In this document: positions 7,598 to 16,337 of the stretch, one piece after another
How positions within the stretch are numbered: the first letter of the stretch is position 1
How the letters are laid out: every line of letters starts with the position of its first letter
NCBI GenBank assembly: GCA_963742655.1
Contig: CAVUMM010000008.1
Span: 372,001-436,000 of the forward strand
From: JAICLK01 sp963742655
GTDB taxonomy: Bacteria; Patescibacteriota; Saccharimonadia; Saccharimonadales; UBA4665
Direction of reading: 5' to 3'
Length of the DNA stretch: 64,000 bases
Program-made: the position numbers and the translations under genes
The notes under the pieces: model-generated
Seen by the model: only the letters and a program-made list of their open reading frames with translations
What the model was told of the DNA's origin: nothing
Databases searched by the model: none

Positions 7598-8245
7598 ATG
7601 ATAGATATCTGTCCAACCATTGACGCTGAAGACCTAGGAACGTACCGCCAACAAATGGAGCGGGTGGCGAATTTCGCGCGCCGCGTACATATCGACCTGG
7701 GTGATGGTGACTTTACGCCAAATCAGCTTGTGCCGATTTCGGACGTTTGGTGGCCGGGCGGTATGCGCGCCGATTTACACGTGATGTATAAGCGTCCGTT
7801 TGATCACGTCGAAGCGCTGATAGCGCTGGGTCCGCAGCTTATTATCGTGCAAGCAGAGGCCGAGGGGGATTTCACAGCCTTTGCCGACACGGTGCACCAG
7901 CATGGAATTGAAATCGGGCTTGCGTTGCTGCACGACACGCCGGCCGAAACTATCAAGCCCGCGCTGGCGCAAACCGACCACGTTCTCATATTTTCCGGTA
8001 ACTTGGGACACCAAGGCGGCAGCCAGGCGGATCTGAGCTTGCTCGAAAAAGTTAAAGTTCTTAAGGCCGCCAAGCCGTCGCTGGAAATCGGCTGGGACGG
8101 CGGTGTCAATGACCAGAACATCCGACAACTGAAGGATGGCGGCGTGGAAGTTATGAATGTCGGCGGCTTCATCCAGCATGCCAAAAATTCAGCTCAAGCA
8201 TACGATTCACTTATCGCGGCAACCGCATCCAATGAATCTTCGTAA
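7598..8245 (+). CDS. Ribulose-phosphate 3-epimerase-like protein
   Basis: Likely interconverts ribulose-5-phosphate and xylulose-5-phosphate, the link between RpiB and transketolase. The TIM-barrel pattern of Rpe is recognisable: ICPTI at the N-terminus, HIDLGDGDF (about residues 31-39) in place of HxDxMDGxF, GLALLHDTP in place of the phosphate-proximal GlaLnp strand, and GWDGGVNDQNI matching the DGGI/V phosphate loop. It is divergent. The usual VxPGFxGQ is FSGNLGHQGG here, so the substrate may be shifted. No Shine-Dalgarno is present. Its position between rpiB and transketolase supports the pentose phosphate role. Confidence 0.75.
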   Translation: MIDICPTIDAEDLGTYRQQMERVANFARRVHIDLGDGDFTPNQLVPISDVWWPGGMRADLHVMYKRPFDHVEALIALGPQLIIVQAEAEGDFTAFADTVHQHGIEIGLALLHDTPAETIKPALAQTDHVLIFSGNLGHQGGSQADLSLLEKVKVLKAAKPSLEIGWDGGVNDQNIRQLKDGGVEVMNVGGFIQHAKNSAQAYDSLIAATASNESS

Positions 8246-8262
8246 AATTTTTAAAAGCAGTT

Positions 8263-8268
8263 TATAAT
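8263..8268 (+). promoter_or_regulatory. -10 box close to the transketolase start (leaderless type)
   Basis: A perfect TATAAT ends 10 bases before the ATG at 8279 and no Shine-Dalgarno lies between. Transcription would begin within about three or four bases of the start codon. Confidence 0.5.
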
Positions 8269-8278
8269 CATTACCAAT

Positions 8279-9133
8279 ATGCAAAAACTAACAATCGTAG
8301 AAATGGAAGTGAAGGCGGACGAAATCCGTCAAGACATAATCAAAATGCTGGAGCATGCCGGCAGCGGCCATTCTGCAGGGCCACTGGGGCAAGCCGATAT
8401 TTACACGGCGTTGTACTTTGACGTCATGAAGCATGACCCGAAAAATCCGGAGTGGGACGAGCGTGATATATTGCTGCAAAGTAACGGCCACACCTGTCCG
8501 GTGCTATACGCGACTATGGCGCACGCCGGTTATTTTGATCGTAAAGAGTTGATGACACTTCGGCAGTTTGGATCAAGGTTGCAGGGCCACCCGCACCGTG
8601 TAATGTTACCTGGGCTAGAAAATAGCAGCGGTCCGCTCGGGAGCGGTTTGAGCCAAGCCTGCGGTATGTCATTGGCGATGCGCATGAATAAACAACTGCA
8701 CCGTTGGATATACGTGACGGTTGGCGACGGCGAATTGAACGAGGGCAACAACTGGGAAGCAATCATGCTGGCCGCAAAATATAAGCTGCATAACATCGTC
8801 GCTATCGTAGACCGGAATAATATCCAGATTGACGGGCCGACAGAAGTCGTTATGCCGCTGGATGATCTGAAGGAAAAGTGGGAAGCGTTCGGTTGGCATG
8901 TGATTGAAATCGACGGCAACAATATCGAAGATGTTATCGATGCCTGCGCTATGGCTCACGCAATCGTAGAAAAACCGGTCTGTATCATAGCGCACACCGT
9001 GCCGGGCAAAGGCGTGGATTTTATGGAATATGATTTCCATTGGCACGGCGTTCCGCCCAATCACGAGCAGGCTTTGGTGGCGCTTAAGGAGCTTCGTACG
9101 CTCAAAGGCAAAATTGAAAGCGAGGCAGACTGA
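8279..9133 (+). CDS. tktA: Transketolase, N-terminal (thiamine-pyrophosphate) subunit
   Basis: Forms the first half of a two-subunit transketolase that moves two-carbon ketol units between sugar phosphates. At 284 residues it matches split transketolases rather than the single chain of about 650 residues. The thiamine-pyrophosphate motif GDGELNEGNNWE begins at residue 149 and continues to IVAIVDRNN. Cofactor and substrate histidines are visible at H31 (GSGHSAG), H71 and H104 (QGHPHR). The ATG of the second subunit overlaps its stop by one base (TGATG), so the subunits should be made in equal amounts. The symbol follows common naming for the family. Confidence 0.93.
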   Translation: MQKLTIVEMEVKADEIRQDIIKMLEHAGSGHSAGPLGQADIYTALYFDVMKHDPKNPEWDERDILLQSNGHTCPVLYATMAHAGYFDRKELMTLRQFGSRLQGHPHRVMLPGLENSSGPLGSGLSQACGMSLAMRMNKQLHRWIYVTVGDGELNEGNNWEAIMLAAKYKLHNIVAIVDRNNIQIDGPTEVVMPLDDLKEKWEAFGWHVIEIDGNNIEDVIDACAMAHAIVEKPVCIIAHTVPGKGVDFMEYDFHWHGVPPNHEQALVALKELRTLKGKIESEAD

Positions 9134-10113
9134 TGTCTGACATGCACTTAGTTTCAAACATTATGGCTAACGATTTGGTAGTTGAGGTAATGAAAAAAGG
9201 CTATGGCAAGGGCTTGCTCGAAGCCGGCAAACTTGACGAAAATCTGGTCGCCGTATCATCCGATGTCGTCGGGTCGACCGGTACGAATACTTTTACGGAC
9301 GCGTTTCCAGAACGATTCGTTGAGGTCGGTATTGCCGAGCAGAACCTGGTCACCGTTGCATCCGGGCTGGCGGCCATGAGGAAAAACACTTTCGCGGCAG
9401 CGTACGGCGCGTTCAGCCCCGGACGTTGCTGGGAGCAGATCCGAACGACTATCTGTATCAATGACCAGCCGGTAAAATTGGTAGGTACTCACGTCGGCAT
9501 ATCGGACGCACCCGATGGTGCGACCCATCAGATTCTAGAGGATATCGCACTGATGCGCGTGTTACCGAACATGACGGTTATCGCGCCGTGCGACAGTATC
9601 GAAGCCGCCAAGGCGACGATGGAAATGGCAAAATATAAGCATCCTGTATATATGCGCATTGCACGTGACGATACGGTAATCTTTACTACCGAAGACACGC
9701 CATTTAAAATCGGCCAGGCCTATGTGTACTGGGTCGGCTACGACGTGACGATTGTTGCGACCGGCCGCATGACTTACCACGCAATGAGAGCCGCTGCCAA
9801 GCTTGCCAAAGACAATATCCGTGCCGAAGTGGTGCACGTACCGACCGTCAAACCGCTTGATACGGATACGATTCTGGATAGCGTGCGCAAAACCAAATGC
9901 GTCGTGACTGCCGAAGAAGCCCAAATGGCCGGCGGCTTGGGCGGAGCGGTTGCGGAACTTCTTGGCGACGAACTGCCAGTACCGGTCAGGCGTATCGGCG
10001 TGCGCGACCGATTCGGGGAATCCGGCAAACCCGAAGAATTATTCGATCATCTCGGTCTCAGCGAAAAACATATCATGTTAGCCGTGCACGAAGTATTAAC
10101 CAAAAAGCAGTAA
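9133..10113 (+). CDS. tktB: Transketolase, C-terminal subunit
   Basis: Second half of the split transketolase: the pyrimidine-binding and C-terminal domains. Glu69 in VEVGIAEQNLV is the residue that activates thiamine pyrophosphate. The YGAFSPGRCWEQIR segment and the C-terminal domain (VVTAEEAQMAGGLGGAVAEL) are typical. At 326 residues it is full length for this half. Translation is coupled to the first subunit by TGATG. Together with Rpe, RpiB and the aldolase it would let pentoses and fructose-6-phosphate be interconverted. No transaldolase gene is seen in the window. Confidence 0.93.
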   Translation: MSDMHLVSNIMANDLVVEVMKKGYGKGLLEAGKLDENLVAVSSDVVGSTGTNTFTDAFPERFVEVGIAEQNLVTVASGLAAMRKNTFAAAYGAFSPGRCWEQIRTTICINDQPVKLVGTHVGISDAPDGATHQILEDIALMRVLPNMTVIAPCDSIEAAKATMEMAKYKHPVYMRIARDDTVIFTTEDTPFKIGQAYVYWVGYDVTIVATGRMTYHAMRAAAKLAKDNIRAEVVHVPTVKPLDTDTILDSVRKTKCVVTAEEAQMAGGLGGAVAELLGDELPVPVRRIGVRDRFGESGKPEELFDHLGLSEKHIMLAVHEVLTKKQ

Positions 10114-10138
10114 ACACCAAAACAAGTGGTAGGAAATT

Positions 10139-11026
10139 ATGAACTGGCAAGCTGCCATCATGCTTCAGACGATTTTAACAGCCGGCAGCGTGATTGTTTT
10201 TCGTGTTTTAGCGCGCGACAAACAAACTGCCAACGCAAGTTTTGCTGTCAACGCCGGTATGTACGTAACGTTGTACATCAGCATGTTGGTCGTGGCAGTA
10301 TTCCTTGGTCGTATACACAGTGCCGCGCTTGGGCAGTATTGGTGGCGCTTTATCGCTGGCGGCTTGGCGTTCACACTGACCAATGTCTGTACTTACAAGA
10401 CGCTGGTATATTTTGATGCGGCTATTGCCAGTATCGTCGCTACCGTAAATGCGTTGTTTACGGTGGTCGGTGCTAGTCTGTTTTTGAGTGAGAATTTATC
10501 TATGCAGCAGTTTGTCGGCGCGGTGGTTCTTCTGCTTGGGATTGGTTACGGCCTGTTGGCCACGCATGCGACCCGCAAGAAAGCAGTGCGGCGTTCGCTC
10601 AGGCTCGGCATTACGTATGCACTGCTTGCCGGCATAAGCTTCGCGGCAGCGGCGGTAAACGAAAAGTCCCTGCTGGAGCACATGTCAACCGGTTCGTATA
10701 TGGTTTATGGCGTCGGCGGGCAATGCATAATAGCAGTTTTGTTGGGTGTCATCTTGCAGCCAAAGTATCTAAGGTTATTTGCTAAGCCTCGCGTTGTCGG
10801 CTGGAGTTTGTTGGGCGGAGCGCTCCGCGGTTTTGGCGGGGCTTGTTTTATCGTAGCGGAGGTAAACAGTAATAACGTCGGATTAGTATCAGTAATCATG
10901 AATTTTCGACTCATCGTCGTTATAGTATTGGGCGCGTGGTTGCTCAAAGAACATCAGCATCTGCGGCAGAAGTTTGAAGCGGCATTGGCGTCGATCGCAG
11001 GCGTAGCAATAATGTTCTGGAAATAG
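10139..11026 (+). CDS. EamA/DMT-superfamily transporter
   Basis: A 295-residue integral membrane protein with about ten hydrophobic segments in two repeated halves, the layout of the drug/metabolite transporter superfamily. Pattern features include the first-half end at FDAAIASIVATVNALFTVVG followed by SLFLSENLS, and the second-half equivalent SVIMNFRLIVVIVLGAWLLK followed by EHQHL. The short basic loop ATRKKAVRRSLRLG separates the halves. It has a Shine-Dalgarno-like GTGGTAGGA before ATG. It lies between transketolase and aldolase, so a sugar- or metabolite-linked substrate is possible, but DMT substrates cannot be read from sequence. Confidence 0.8.
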   Translation: MNWQAAIMLQTILTAGSVIVFRVLARDKQTANASFAVNAGMYVTLYISMLVVAVFLGRIHSAALGQYWWRFIAGGLAFTLTNVCTYKTLVYFDAAIASIVATVNALFTVVGASLFLSENLSMQQFVGAVVLLLGIGYGLLATHATRKKAVRRSLRLGITYALLAGISFAAAAVNEKSLLEHMSTGSYMVYGVGGQCIIAVLLGVILQPKYLRLFAKPRVVGWSLLGGALRGFGGACFIVAEVNSNNVGLVSVIMNFRLIVVIVLGAWLLKEHQHLRQKFEAALASIAGVAIMFWK

Positions 11027-11089
11027 TTGCAGTAATAACGTAAGCAGTTACAATAATTAATGAAGTTATATAAGCAGGTGGGAATTCAT

Positions 11090-12136
11090 ATGAATCAAGA
11101 AGAACTCGAGCAGGTCGCGAAGGCGATGGTCGCGGGGGGCAAAGGCTTGTTGGCGGCGGACGAAAGCAATGCCAGCTGCGAAAAGCGGTTTCTGGCAGTC
11201 AACGTGGAATGCACCGAGCAGACACGGCAGGAATATCGGAATCTGTTATTCACTACACCGGAAGCCGAACAATTTTTAAGTGGTGTGATTTTGTTCGATG
11301 AGACATTCTGGCAATCGACCAACGACGGAAAAGTATTCCGAGAATACATGAAAAACAAAAATATTTTCCCGGGTATCAAAGTCGACAAAGGTTTGGTTGA
11401 TTTGCCGGGTTTTGACGGCGAGAAAGTAACGCAAGGCCTGGACGGTTTACCGGAAAGGATGCAGGAATATGCCGGTGCAGGTGCGAAATTTGCCAAGTGG
11501 CGCGCGGTGATCGCAATCGGTGACGGTATCCCGACTGACGAATGCATCGGCGCTAACACGTATACGCTTTCCCGATATGCCCGCATTTGCCAAGACGTCG
11601 GCATCGTGCCGATTGTCGAACCTGAAGTTTTATACGACGGTATTCACACTGCCGAACAGGCGGAACAGACGCTGAGCCGCGTGTACGACACGCTCTTCAA
11701 TACGTTGCGCGCATTCCGCGTCCACTTGCCGGGTGCGATTTTGAAGACCGGTATGGCATTGCCCGGAAAAGACAGCGGCATTCAAATGAATCACGATGAA
11801 GTTGCCGAGCGGACAGTTCGAGCATTGCACGAACACGTGCCGAACGAACTGGGAGGCGTCGTCTTTTTGAGTGGCGGCCAGACGCCGGTCGATGCATTCA
11901 TCAATTTAAATCGTATCGCCAAACGCGGACCGCATCCGTGGGGTCTGACTTTCTCGTATTCACGCGCATTGCAGGATCCGGTGTTGAAAGCATGGGCTGC
12001 TAACAGGCGAGCAGTGGAACAGGCGCAGGATATATTCAAGCAACAACTGATTTTCGCATCGGCCGCATCAAAAGGCGGGCTGGATGAACCAGGTCTCGAT
12101 ACTGATAATTTCGTTTCGCATAGCCAGGATTTGTAA
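11090..12136 (+). CDS. Fructose-bisphosphate aldolase, class I
   Basis: Cleaves fructose-1,6-bisphosphate to dihydroxyacetone phosphate and glyceraldehyde-3-phosphate through a Schiff base. The eukaryote-like class I signatures are GLLAADES (19-26), FAKWRAV (134-140), PIVEPEVLYDG (174-184) and AILKTGMALPG with the Schiff-base Lys219. LSGGQTPVDA corresponds to the phosphate-binding LSGGQS loop. The start at ATG 11090 is preferred because AGGTGGGAA lies eight bases upstream. A frame extension to 11060 lacks a site. The sugar kinase gene follows, which is suggestive of a short kinase-aldolase module. Confidence 0.92.
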   Translation: MNQEELEQVAKAMVAGGKGLLAADESNASCEKRFLAVNVECTEQTRQEYRNLLFTTPEAEQFLSGVILFDETFWQSTNDGKVFREYMKNKNIFPGIKVDKGLVDLPGFDGEKVTQGLDGLPERMQEYAGAGAKFAKWRAVIAIGDGIPTDECIGANTYTLSRYARICQDVGIVPIVEPEVLYDGIHTAEQAEQTLSRVYDTLFNTLRAFRVHLPGAILKTGMALPGKDSGIQMNHDEVAERTVRALHEHVPNELGGVVFLSGGQTPVDAFINLNRIAKRGPHPWGLTFSYSRALQDPVLKAWAANRRAVEQAQDIFKQQLIFASAASKGGLDEPGLDTDNFVSHSQDL

Positions 12137-12198
12137 ATAACGTGATTCTTGTGGCACAATAAAGCTAAAGTTTAAAGCATTAAACCAAAAGGGCGGGT

Positions 12199-13200
12199 AT
12201 GGACCAGATTGACGTACTGAGTATCGGCGACATCGTCACGGATGATTTCATCAAACTGTTCAACAAAGAAGAAAAAGTCGAGCACGAAAAAGACGGCGGC
12301 TTATGGTTGGCCATACCGTTCGGAACCAAAATACCATTTGATCACCGTGAAGTTATCGACGCGGTCGGGAATGCCGCAAATGCAGCGGTCGCATTCGCGC
12401 GGCTGGGCCTGAATAGCAGCTTCGTGACAAACGTCGGTGCCGACAAATACGGCCGTGACATGATAACTACCTTGGGGAAAAACAAGGTGGATACGCGTTT
12501 CGTACACATCAACCATGGAAAGCTCAGTAATTATCACTTCGTGCTGTGGTACAAAGAAGAACGCACGATATTAATCAAACATGAAGAGTACGATTACCAC
12601 TGGCCGCATCTTCGGCCAAGTGAAATTCCGCGCTGGGTTTATTTCAGTTCCATCAGCGAACGGGCGATTCCATACCACGATCATGTCGTTAATTGGTTGA
12701 ATGCAAACCCGGAAGTCAAGTTCGCGTTTCAACCAGGCACCTTTCAGATGGAAGTCGGCACCGAGCGTTTAGCTCGCGTTTACAAGCGGGCCGAAGTACT
12801 GATTTTAAACCGGGAAGAAGCCGCAAGAGTCGGCCACGGCAAGCATGATGATATTCGAGATTTGATTGAGCATTTGCACAAACTCGGTCCCAGGATTGTG
12901 ATCGTCACGGACGGACCGAAAGGTGCGTATGCCAGCGATGGCACGAATAATTTCAAAATGCCGCCCTATCCGGATATCGCTCCGCCATTTGAACGAACGG
13001 GGGCAGGGGACGCGTTCTCATCTACGCTTGTCGCCGCGCTTGCCAAGGGTTTGAGCCTTGAAGACGCCTTGCGGTGGGCGCCGATCAATTCGATGAGCGT
13101 CGTACAGAAAGTCGGTGCCCAAGCAGGTTTGCTTACAGAGCGAGAATTGCTAACGTACCTGCATCACGCTCCCTCGAACTATAAACCTGTTAAATTCTAG
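12199..13200 (+). CDS. PfkB-family carbohydrate kinase
   Basis: A 333-residue ribokinase-fold enzyme that should phosphorylate a sugar or sugar phosphate with ATP. The glycine-rich substrate motif GNAANAAVAFARLG (57-70) and the ATP/catalytic motif ERTGAGDAFSS (265-275, catalytic Asp271) are intact. It is unusual in having a 25-residue insertion before the glycine motif (KDGGLWLAIPFGTKIPF) and a His/Trp-rich segment (HEEYDYHWPHLRP). Directly downstream of the class I aldolase, it is a candidate for a missing phosphofructokinase step. Fructose, ribose or nucleoside kinase activity is equally allowed by the sequence. Confidence 0.85.
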   Translation: MDQIDVLSIGDIVTDDFIKLFNKEEKVEHEKDGGLWLAIPFGTKIPFDHREVIDAVGNAANAAVAFARLGLNSSFVTNVGADKYGRDMITTLGKNKVDTRFVHINHGKLSNYHFVLWYKEERTILIKHEEYDYHWPHLRPSEIPRWVYFSSISERAIPYHDHVVNWLNANPEVKFAFQPGTFQMEVGTERLARVYKRAEVLILNREEAARVGHGKHDDIRDLIEHLHKLGPRIVIVTDGPKGAYASDGTNNFKMPPYPDIAPPFERTGAGDAFSSTLVAALAKGLSLEDALRWAPINSMSVVQKVGAQAGLLTERELLTYLHHAPSNYKPVKF

Positions 13201-13463
13201 GACTGAGTACCATCCAGCAGCCGGTCTGTCGTCTCTGGGCGATCGGGCGGGAATTTCATGCGTTGGCACGTTGCTATCGATTGTTCTGTAATCCCTTCAA
13301 GTGCAAGGCATATGTCATCAATTGTAAGACTTGGGTGGCCTATCGTTGCGTAAGAGCCTTCGCCGGTTTCAACAACGATGTTTACACCCTCTCTCCACAT
13401 GCTTCTCATCCAGTAAAAACCTTCATTAGCTATGAATTTACAATGAAAGGATACTGATTGCAA
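13197..13463 (-). CDS. Unknown small protein, uncertain gene
   Basis: An 88-residue frame from a TTG start, with its end overlapping the last four bases of the sugar kinase gene on the other strand. An ATG start 18 codons further in is the alternative (MRSMWREG). Composition is protein-like (Trp, Cys, mixed charge), but no family is recognised, no Shine-Dalgarno is seen and no transmembrane segment is present. Without this gene, 13201-13518 would be a 318-base gap holding only the promoter of the next gene. Confidence 0.4.
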   Translation of the reverse strand: MQSVSFHCKFIANEGFYWMRSMWREGVNIVVETGEGSYATIGHPSLTIDDICLALEGITEQSIATCQRMKFPPDRPETTDRLLDGTQS

Positions 13464-13518
13464 TCGCTCGTACGACAGTAGTTAAACAATCATGCTTGTG
13501 GTAAGATTTTAAGTATCT

Positions 13519-14751
13519 ATGACGAGGGAGTTATCTCAAATGTTGGGCGCCCGCGAGCCGGCGTTCCGGGCTGGATTACGCCAGCTGGAGCGGGCAAGCG
13601 GTAACCCGAGCGAAGACATCCGCCTGAGCAGCGAGGTGCGTCTCAAAGTTCAGCAGGCGCTGAGGGAGCTTGGGCTTGATTCCCACGACACGACCGGCCA
13701 AGAATTGTATAACGCCCTGCTTGAGCGCACCAGGCATGATGACGCGGCTATCAAGGATTTGCTTGGAACTGATACCGATGAAACGAATTTGATGTTGCGA
13801 ACGCAACGGTTGCTTAAAAAACTTGACTATCCGCGGTCGATTTTTGCGCTTAAAACTGCAGCTGCCAAGCGGTTGCTAAAAAAGAATCCGCCCAAAAAGG
13901 CCATGAAGAGTCTTGGGTATCGCTCTGCCGATTCGCTGCTGAAGCACGAGCCGGTAGCACAAATTCAGGCTGCGGCGTTGATATGCGAAGCTTCTTCGTG
14001 GCATCGAGCGCAGCTGGCGCAATATAAATTGCTGAAGCCGATGGATTTTGAAGTACGAGATATCAGTTTTCTGGTTCCGAACAGTAAGCATTGGGAAGCG
14101 TTGGGAGCGGATTTTGTTGGCAAGAATCACCAGAACATCTTGACATTCAAAGAACTTGGATCAGTAATTTTATTACCACTCGCGGCAGACGCGGTGCCGG
14201 GCGCGGCGCTGATGACGCTTATCCTCGTGATTAACGCGATCAATGATATCAGGACGACAAGCGCTTATCTAAAACTGCATCAAGTGCGGCCGGATTTCGG
14301 TGAACTTGTAGCCGGTGCGACTCGCGGCGAACCATATACCAAGGCCAGTCTGGTCGGTGACGAACGCTTACCGTGGAAATTAGTGCAAAAATATTTTGCA
14401 CGTTCGGTATCGGCATTTGTACCTGAATTGTTCGAGCCGCATGTGCAGCGCGAAGATCTCATGTCGGTGTCTGTTGAAAGTGTGTTGAGCAAACTACACC
14501 CGCGATTTGAATTCTGGAAAGGCAGGTCTCATACCGGCCTGTTGCACGATCAGCAGCTCGTATCGCTCAATATTGCTGATGCGGCTCTGAATTTTTGTAA
14601 TCATTTGCCATATGAGCAGCGCGTAGTCCATTATCTGCGCGATCATCTATGGCGCGAGTTGATGCTGCGCTATATGCACCAGGATAATTTAGAACGGACG
14701 ATTCACGAACAACTCGAGCAAGAACTTGTCCGGCCGCAACTCTCACAATAG
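13519..14751 (+). CDS. Unknown 410-residue protein with a central hydrophobic region
   Basis: No family is recognised. The first 150 residues are helical and charged (heptad-like Leu spacing, RLLKKLDYPRSIFALK). Residues of about 210-255 form a hydrophobic stretch (GSVILLPLAADAVPGAALMT followed by LILVINAI) that could be one or two membrane segments. The rest is soluble and rich in Trp, His and charged residues. The start ATG lies 11 bases after TAAGAT (13502-13507), with no Shine-Dalgarno, so the mRNA probably has almost no leader. It is large and single-copy here, in a stretch of genes that look specific to the lineage. Confidence 0.75.
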   Translation: MTRELSQMLGAREPAFRAGLRQLERASGNPSEDIRLSSEVRLKVQQALRELGLDSHDTTGQELYNALLERTRHDDAAIKDLLGTDTDETNLMLRTQRLLKKLDYPRSIFALKTAAAKRLLKKNPPKKAMKSLGYRSADSLLKHEPVAQIQAAALICEASSWHRAQLAQYKLLKPMDFEVRDISFLVPNSKHWEALGADFVGKNHQNILTFKELGSVILLPLAADAVPGAALMTLILVINAINDIRTTSAYLKLHQVRPDFGELVAGATRGEPYTKASLVGDERLPWKLVQKYFARSVSAFVPELFEPHVQREDLMSVSVESVLSKLHPRFEFWKGRSHTGLLHDQQLVSLNIADAALNFCNHLPYEQRVVHYLRDHLWRELMLRYMHQDNLERTIHEQLEQELVRPQLSQ

Positions 14752-14892
14752 ATTTTATATCGCACCTGTTTAAAAAAATTGTCTTGACTAGAGACAATGA
14801 TGGTCGATACACAGCAGCCGGGCTTGTCGATGGGAATACCATAGCATAGAATATAACGTAAGCAGCATGAAAATATATGGGAATCGCAAAAT

Positions 14893-15540
14893 ATGACGCC
14901 GGTCAAATCGGATAATAAATTGTTGAGGTATTCTATATGCGTGTCTGGTGCAGCTGCCGGCGAGACTCTGAAACGTTCAGCCAAAATGGCCGAGGCTATC
15001 GGCGAAGCTGTGGCGGACAGCGGACATATCCTGACGACCGGTGCGACGGTCGGCCTGCCATACGCGGCGGCGCGCGGTGCCAATCGAAAAGGCGGCATGA
15101 GCATCGGATTCAGCCCGGCCGTATCGTTACGTGAGCATTTGCGCAAATATCGTTTGCCGCACGATGTGTTTGATTTTATTAACTTTACCGGCATGAATTA
15201 TGTCGGCAGGGATTTGTATTTGGTACAGTCGAGTGATGCGGTCATTACCGTCGGCGGACGTTTCGGCAGCTTGCACGAATTCACCAGCGCGCTCGAAGCT
15301 CACAAACCCTGTGGAGTGTTGCTAGGCAGCGGTGGCACGGCAGATCTGATACCTGAACTGATGCAGACGCTTGAACCGCCGAATGGTGATCTAGTCATAT
15401 ATGATGACGATCCTGTAAAACTCGTTAAAAAGATTGTCAAGCTGCTTGACGAAAAGTATGTCGATATCCACGAACAGATTGCCCGCCACGACCCCGCGTG
15501 GTTTCTGAACCCCGCCGAACCGCTGCCCCGCGCCGGCTAG
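14893..15540 (+). CDS. LOG-like / TIGR00725-type nucleotide-binding protein
   Basis: A 215-residue Rossmann-type protein of the SLOG superfamily (lysine decarboxylase-like, LOG and DprA-like). Visible features are the N-terminal strand YSICVSGAAAGE, a GHILTTGATVGLPYAAARGA segment matching the nucleotide-binding glycine loop, and VGGRFGSLHEFTSALE in place of the PGGxGTxxE motif of LOG phosphoribohydrolases. The Glu of that motif is kept. Cytokinin activation is unlikely here. Nucleotide or nucleotide-derivative hydrolysis or sensing is more plausible. It stands alone between the unknown 410-residue protein and the prepilins. Confidence 0.75.
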   Translation: MTPVKSDNKLLRYSICVSGAAAGETLKRSAKMAEAIGEAVADSGHILTTGATVGLPYAAARGANRKGGMSIGFSPAVSLREHLRKYRLPHDVFDFINFTGMNYVGRDLYLVQSSDAVITVGGRFGSLHEFTSALEAHKPCGVLLGSGGTADLIPELMQTLEPPNGDLVIYDDDPVKLVKKIVKLLDEKYVDIHEQIARHDPAWFLNPAEPLPRAG

Positions 15541-15608
15541 TTACTTGTTGTGTTTATAGCATACTCATGCTAAACTACAGCTAACTTACAGCGTATAAGG
15601 GCAACTAA

Positions 15609-16286
15609 ATGAAAATAAAAACTCAATACGGATTCACGGTGCTTGAAGGTTTACTCATCATTGTTGTTGTAGCGGTTCTCTCCAGCGCCGGTTACTTTGT
15701 GTGGAATCGAAATCAACACAAAAGCATAGCGACAACCGTATCGGCAAGCTCAACAAAAACTGGATCCAGCAAGCAAGGTGCAAAGGGTACCACGAGTCAA
15801 AGTTCGGGTGCAATTACGATGGCAAAGCCGGGCCAAATTTGTATGGATTTCAGCAATGGTTATTGCATCACGCCGGATGGCAAGAAGTTTACACTACCCA
15901 AGGTTACGCCGACTGCCGAATACGTTGCGTGGGCCAACGTACCGTCTGATTTGCAACAGGCGCTTACAACCGTAGGCAACAGTGACTGTGCGGGCGGTTC
16001 ACCGCCATATTCCAAATTCGATACGAGCAGTGCGAAGGTTTTACTGAATAATGACGATAAATTTGCCGATGCGGGCTTGGGTTGTAAAAACGGCTACGGC
16101 GGTGCCCATTTCCTAATGGTCAAAGTTGACGGCAGCTGGAAAAAAGTCGCAAACACCCAACTCGGTCCTTGGTCTTGCAACACGGTAGCAAACTATCATG
16201 TGCCAACTTCGTTCCTGGCCAGTCCAGACGGCAGTTATAGCGCGTGCTTAGTCTCAGATGAATCAGGTAATGAAGAAGTTCTGTAA
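15609..16286 (+). CDS. Prepilin-like secreted protein
   Basis: Starts with a short basic leader and a type IV prepilin cleavage motif (MKIKTQYG, then FTVLEGLLIIVVVAVLSSAG), with Glu at position +5 of the mature protein and a 20-residue hydrophobic helix. After it come a Ser/Thr/Gly linker (about 50-75) and a globular domain containing six or more Cys, likely disulfide-bonded outside the cell. It is a pseudopilin or minor pilin by structure. A PilB/GspE-type ATPase that could assemble it is at 32.2 kb. An AAGGG Shine-Dalgarno precedes the ATG. A second prepilin gene follows. Confidence 0.8.
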   Translation: MKIKTQYGFTVLEGLLIIVVVAVLSSAGYFVWNRNQHKSIATTVSASSTKTGSSKQGAKGTTSQSSGAITMAKPGQICMDFSNGYCITPDGKKFTLPKVTPTAEYVAWANVPSDLQQALTTVGNSDCAGGSPPYSKFDTSSAKVLLNNDDKFADAGLGCKNGYGGAHFLMVKVDGSWKKVANTQLGPWSCNTVANYHVPTSFLASPDGSYSACLVSDESGNEEVL

Positions 16287-16337
16287 AAGTTGCATTAGTG
16301 CTGGCGTGAATAAATTAATTTCAGGAGCTGTTGAAAA

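Noticed and set aside
8279..10113. 1-deoxyxylulose-5-phosphate synthase instead of a split transketolase
   Set aside because: The two-subunit arrangement and the GDGELNEGNNWE motif fit the transketolase halves, and no other isoprenoid genes are nearby.
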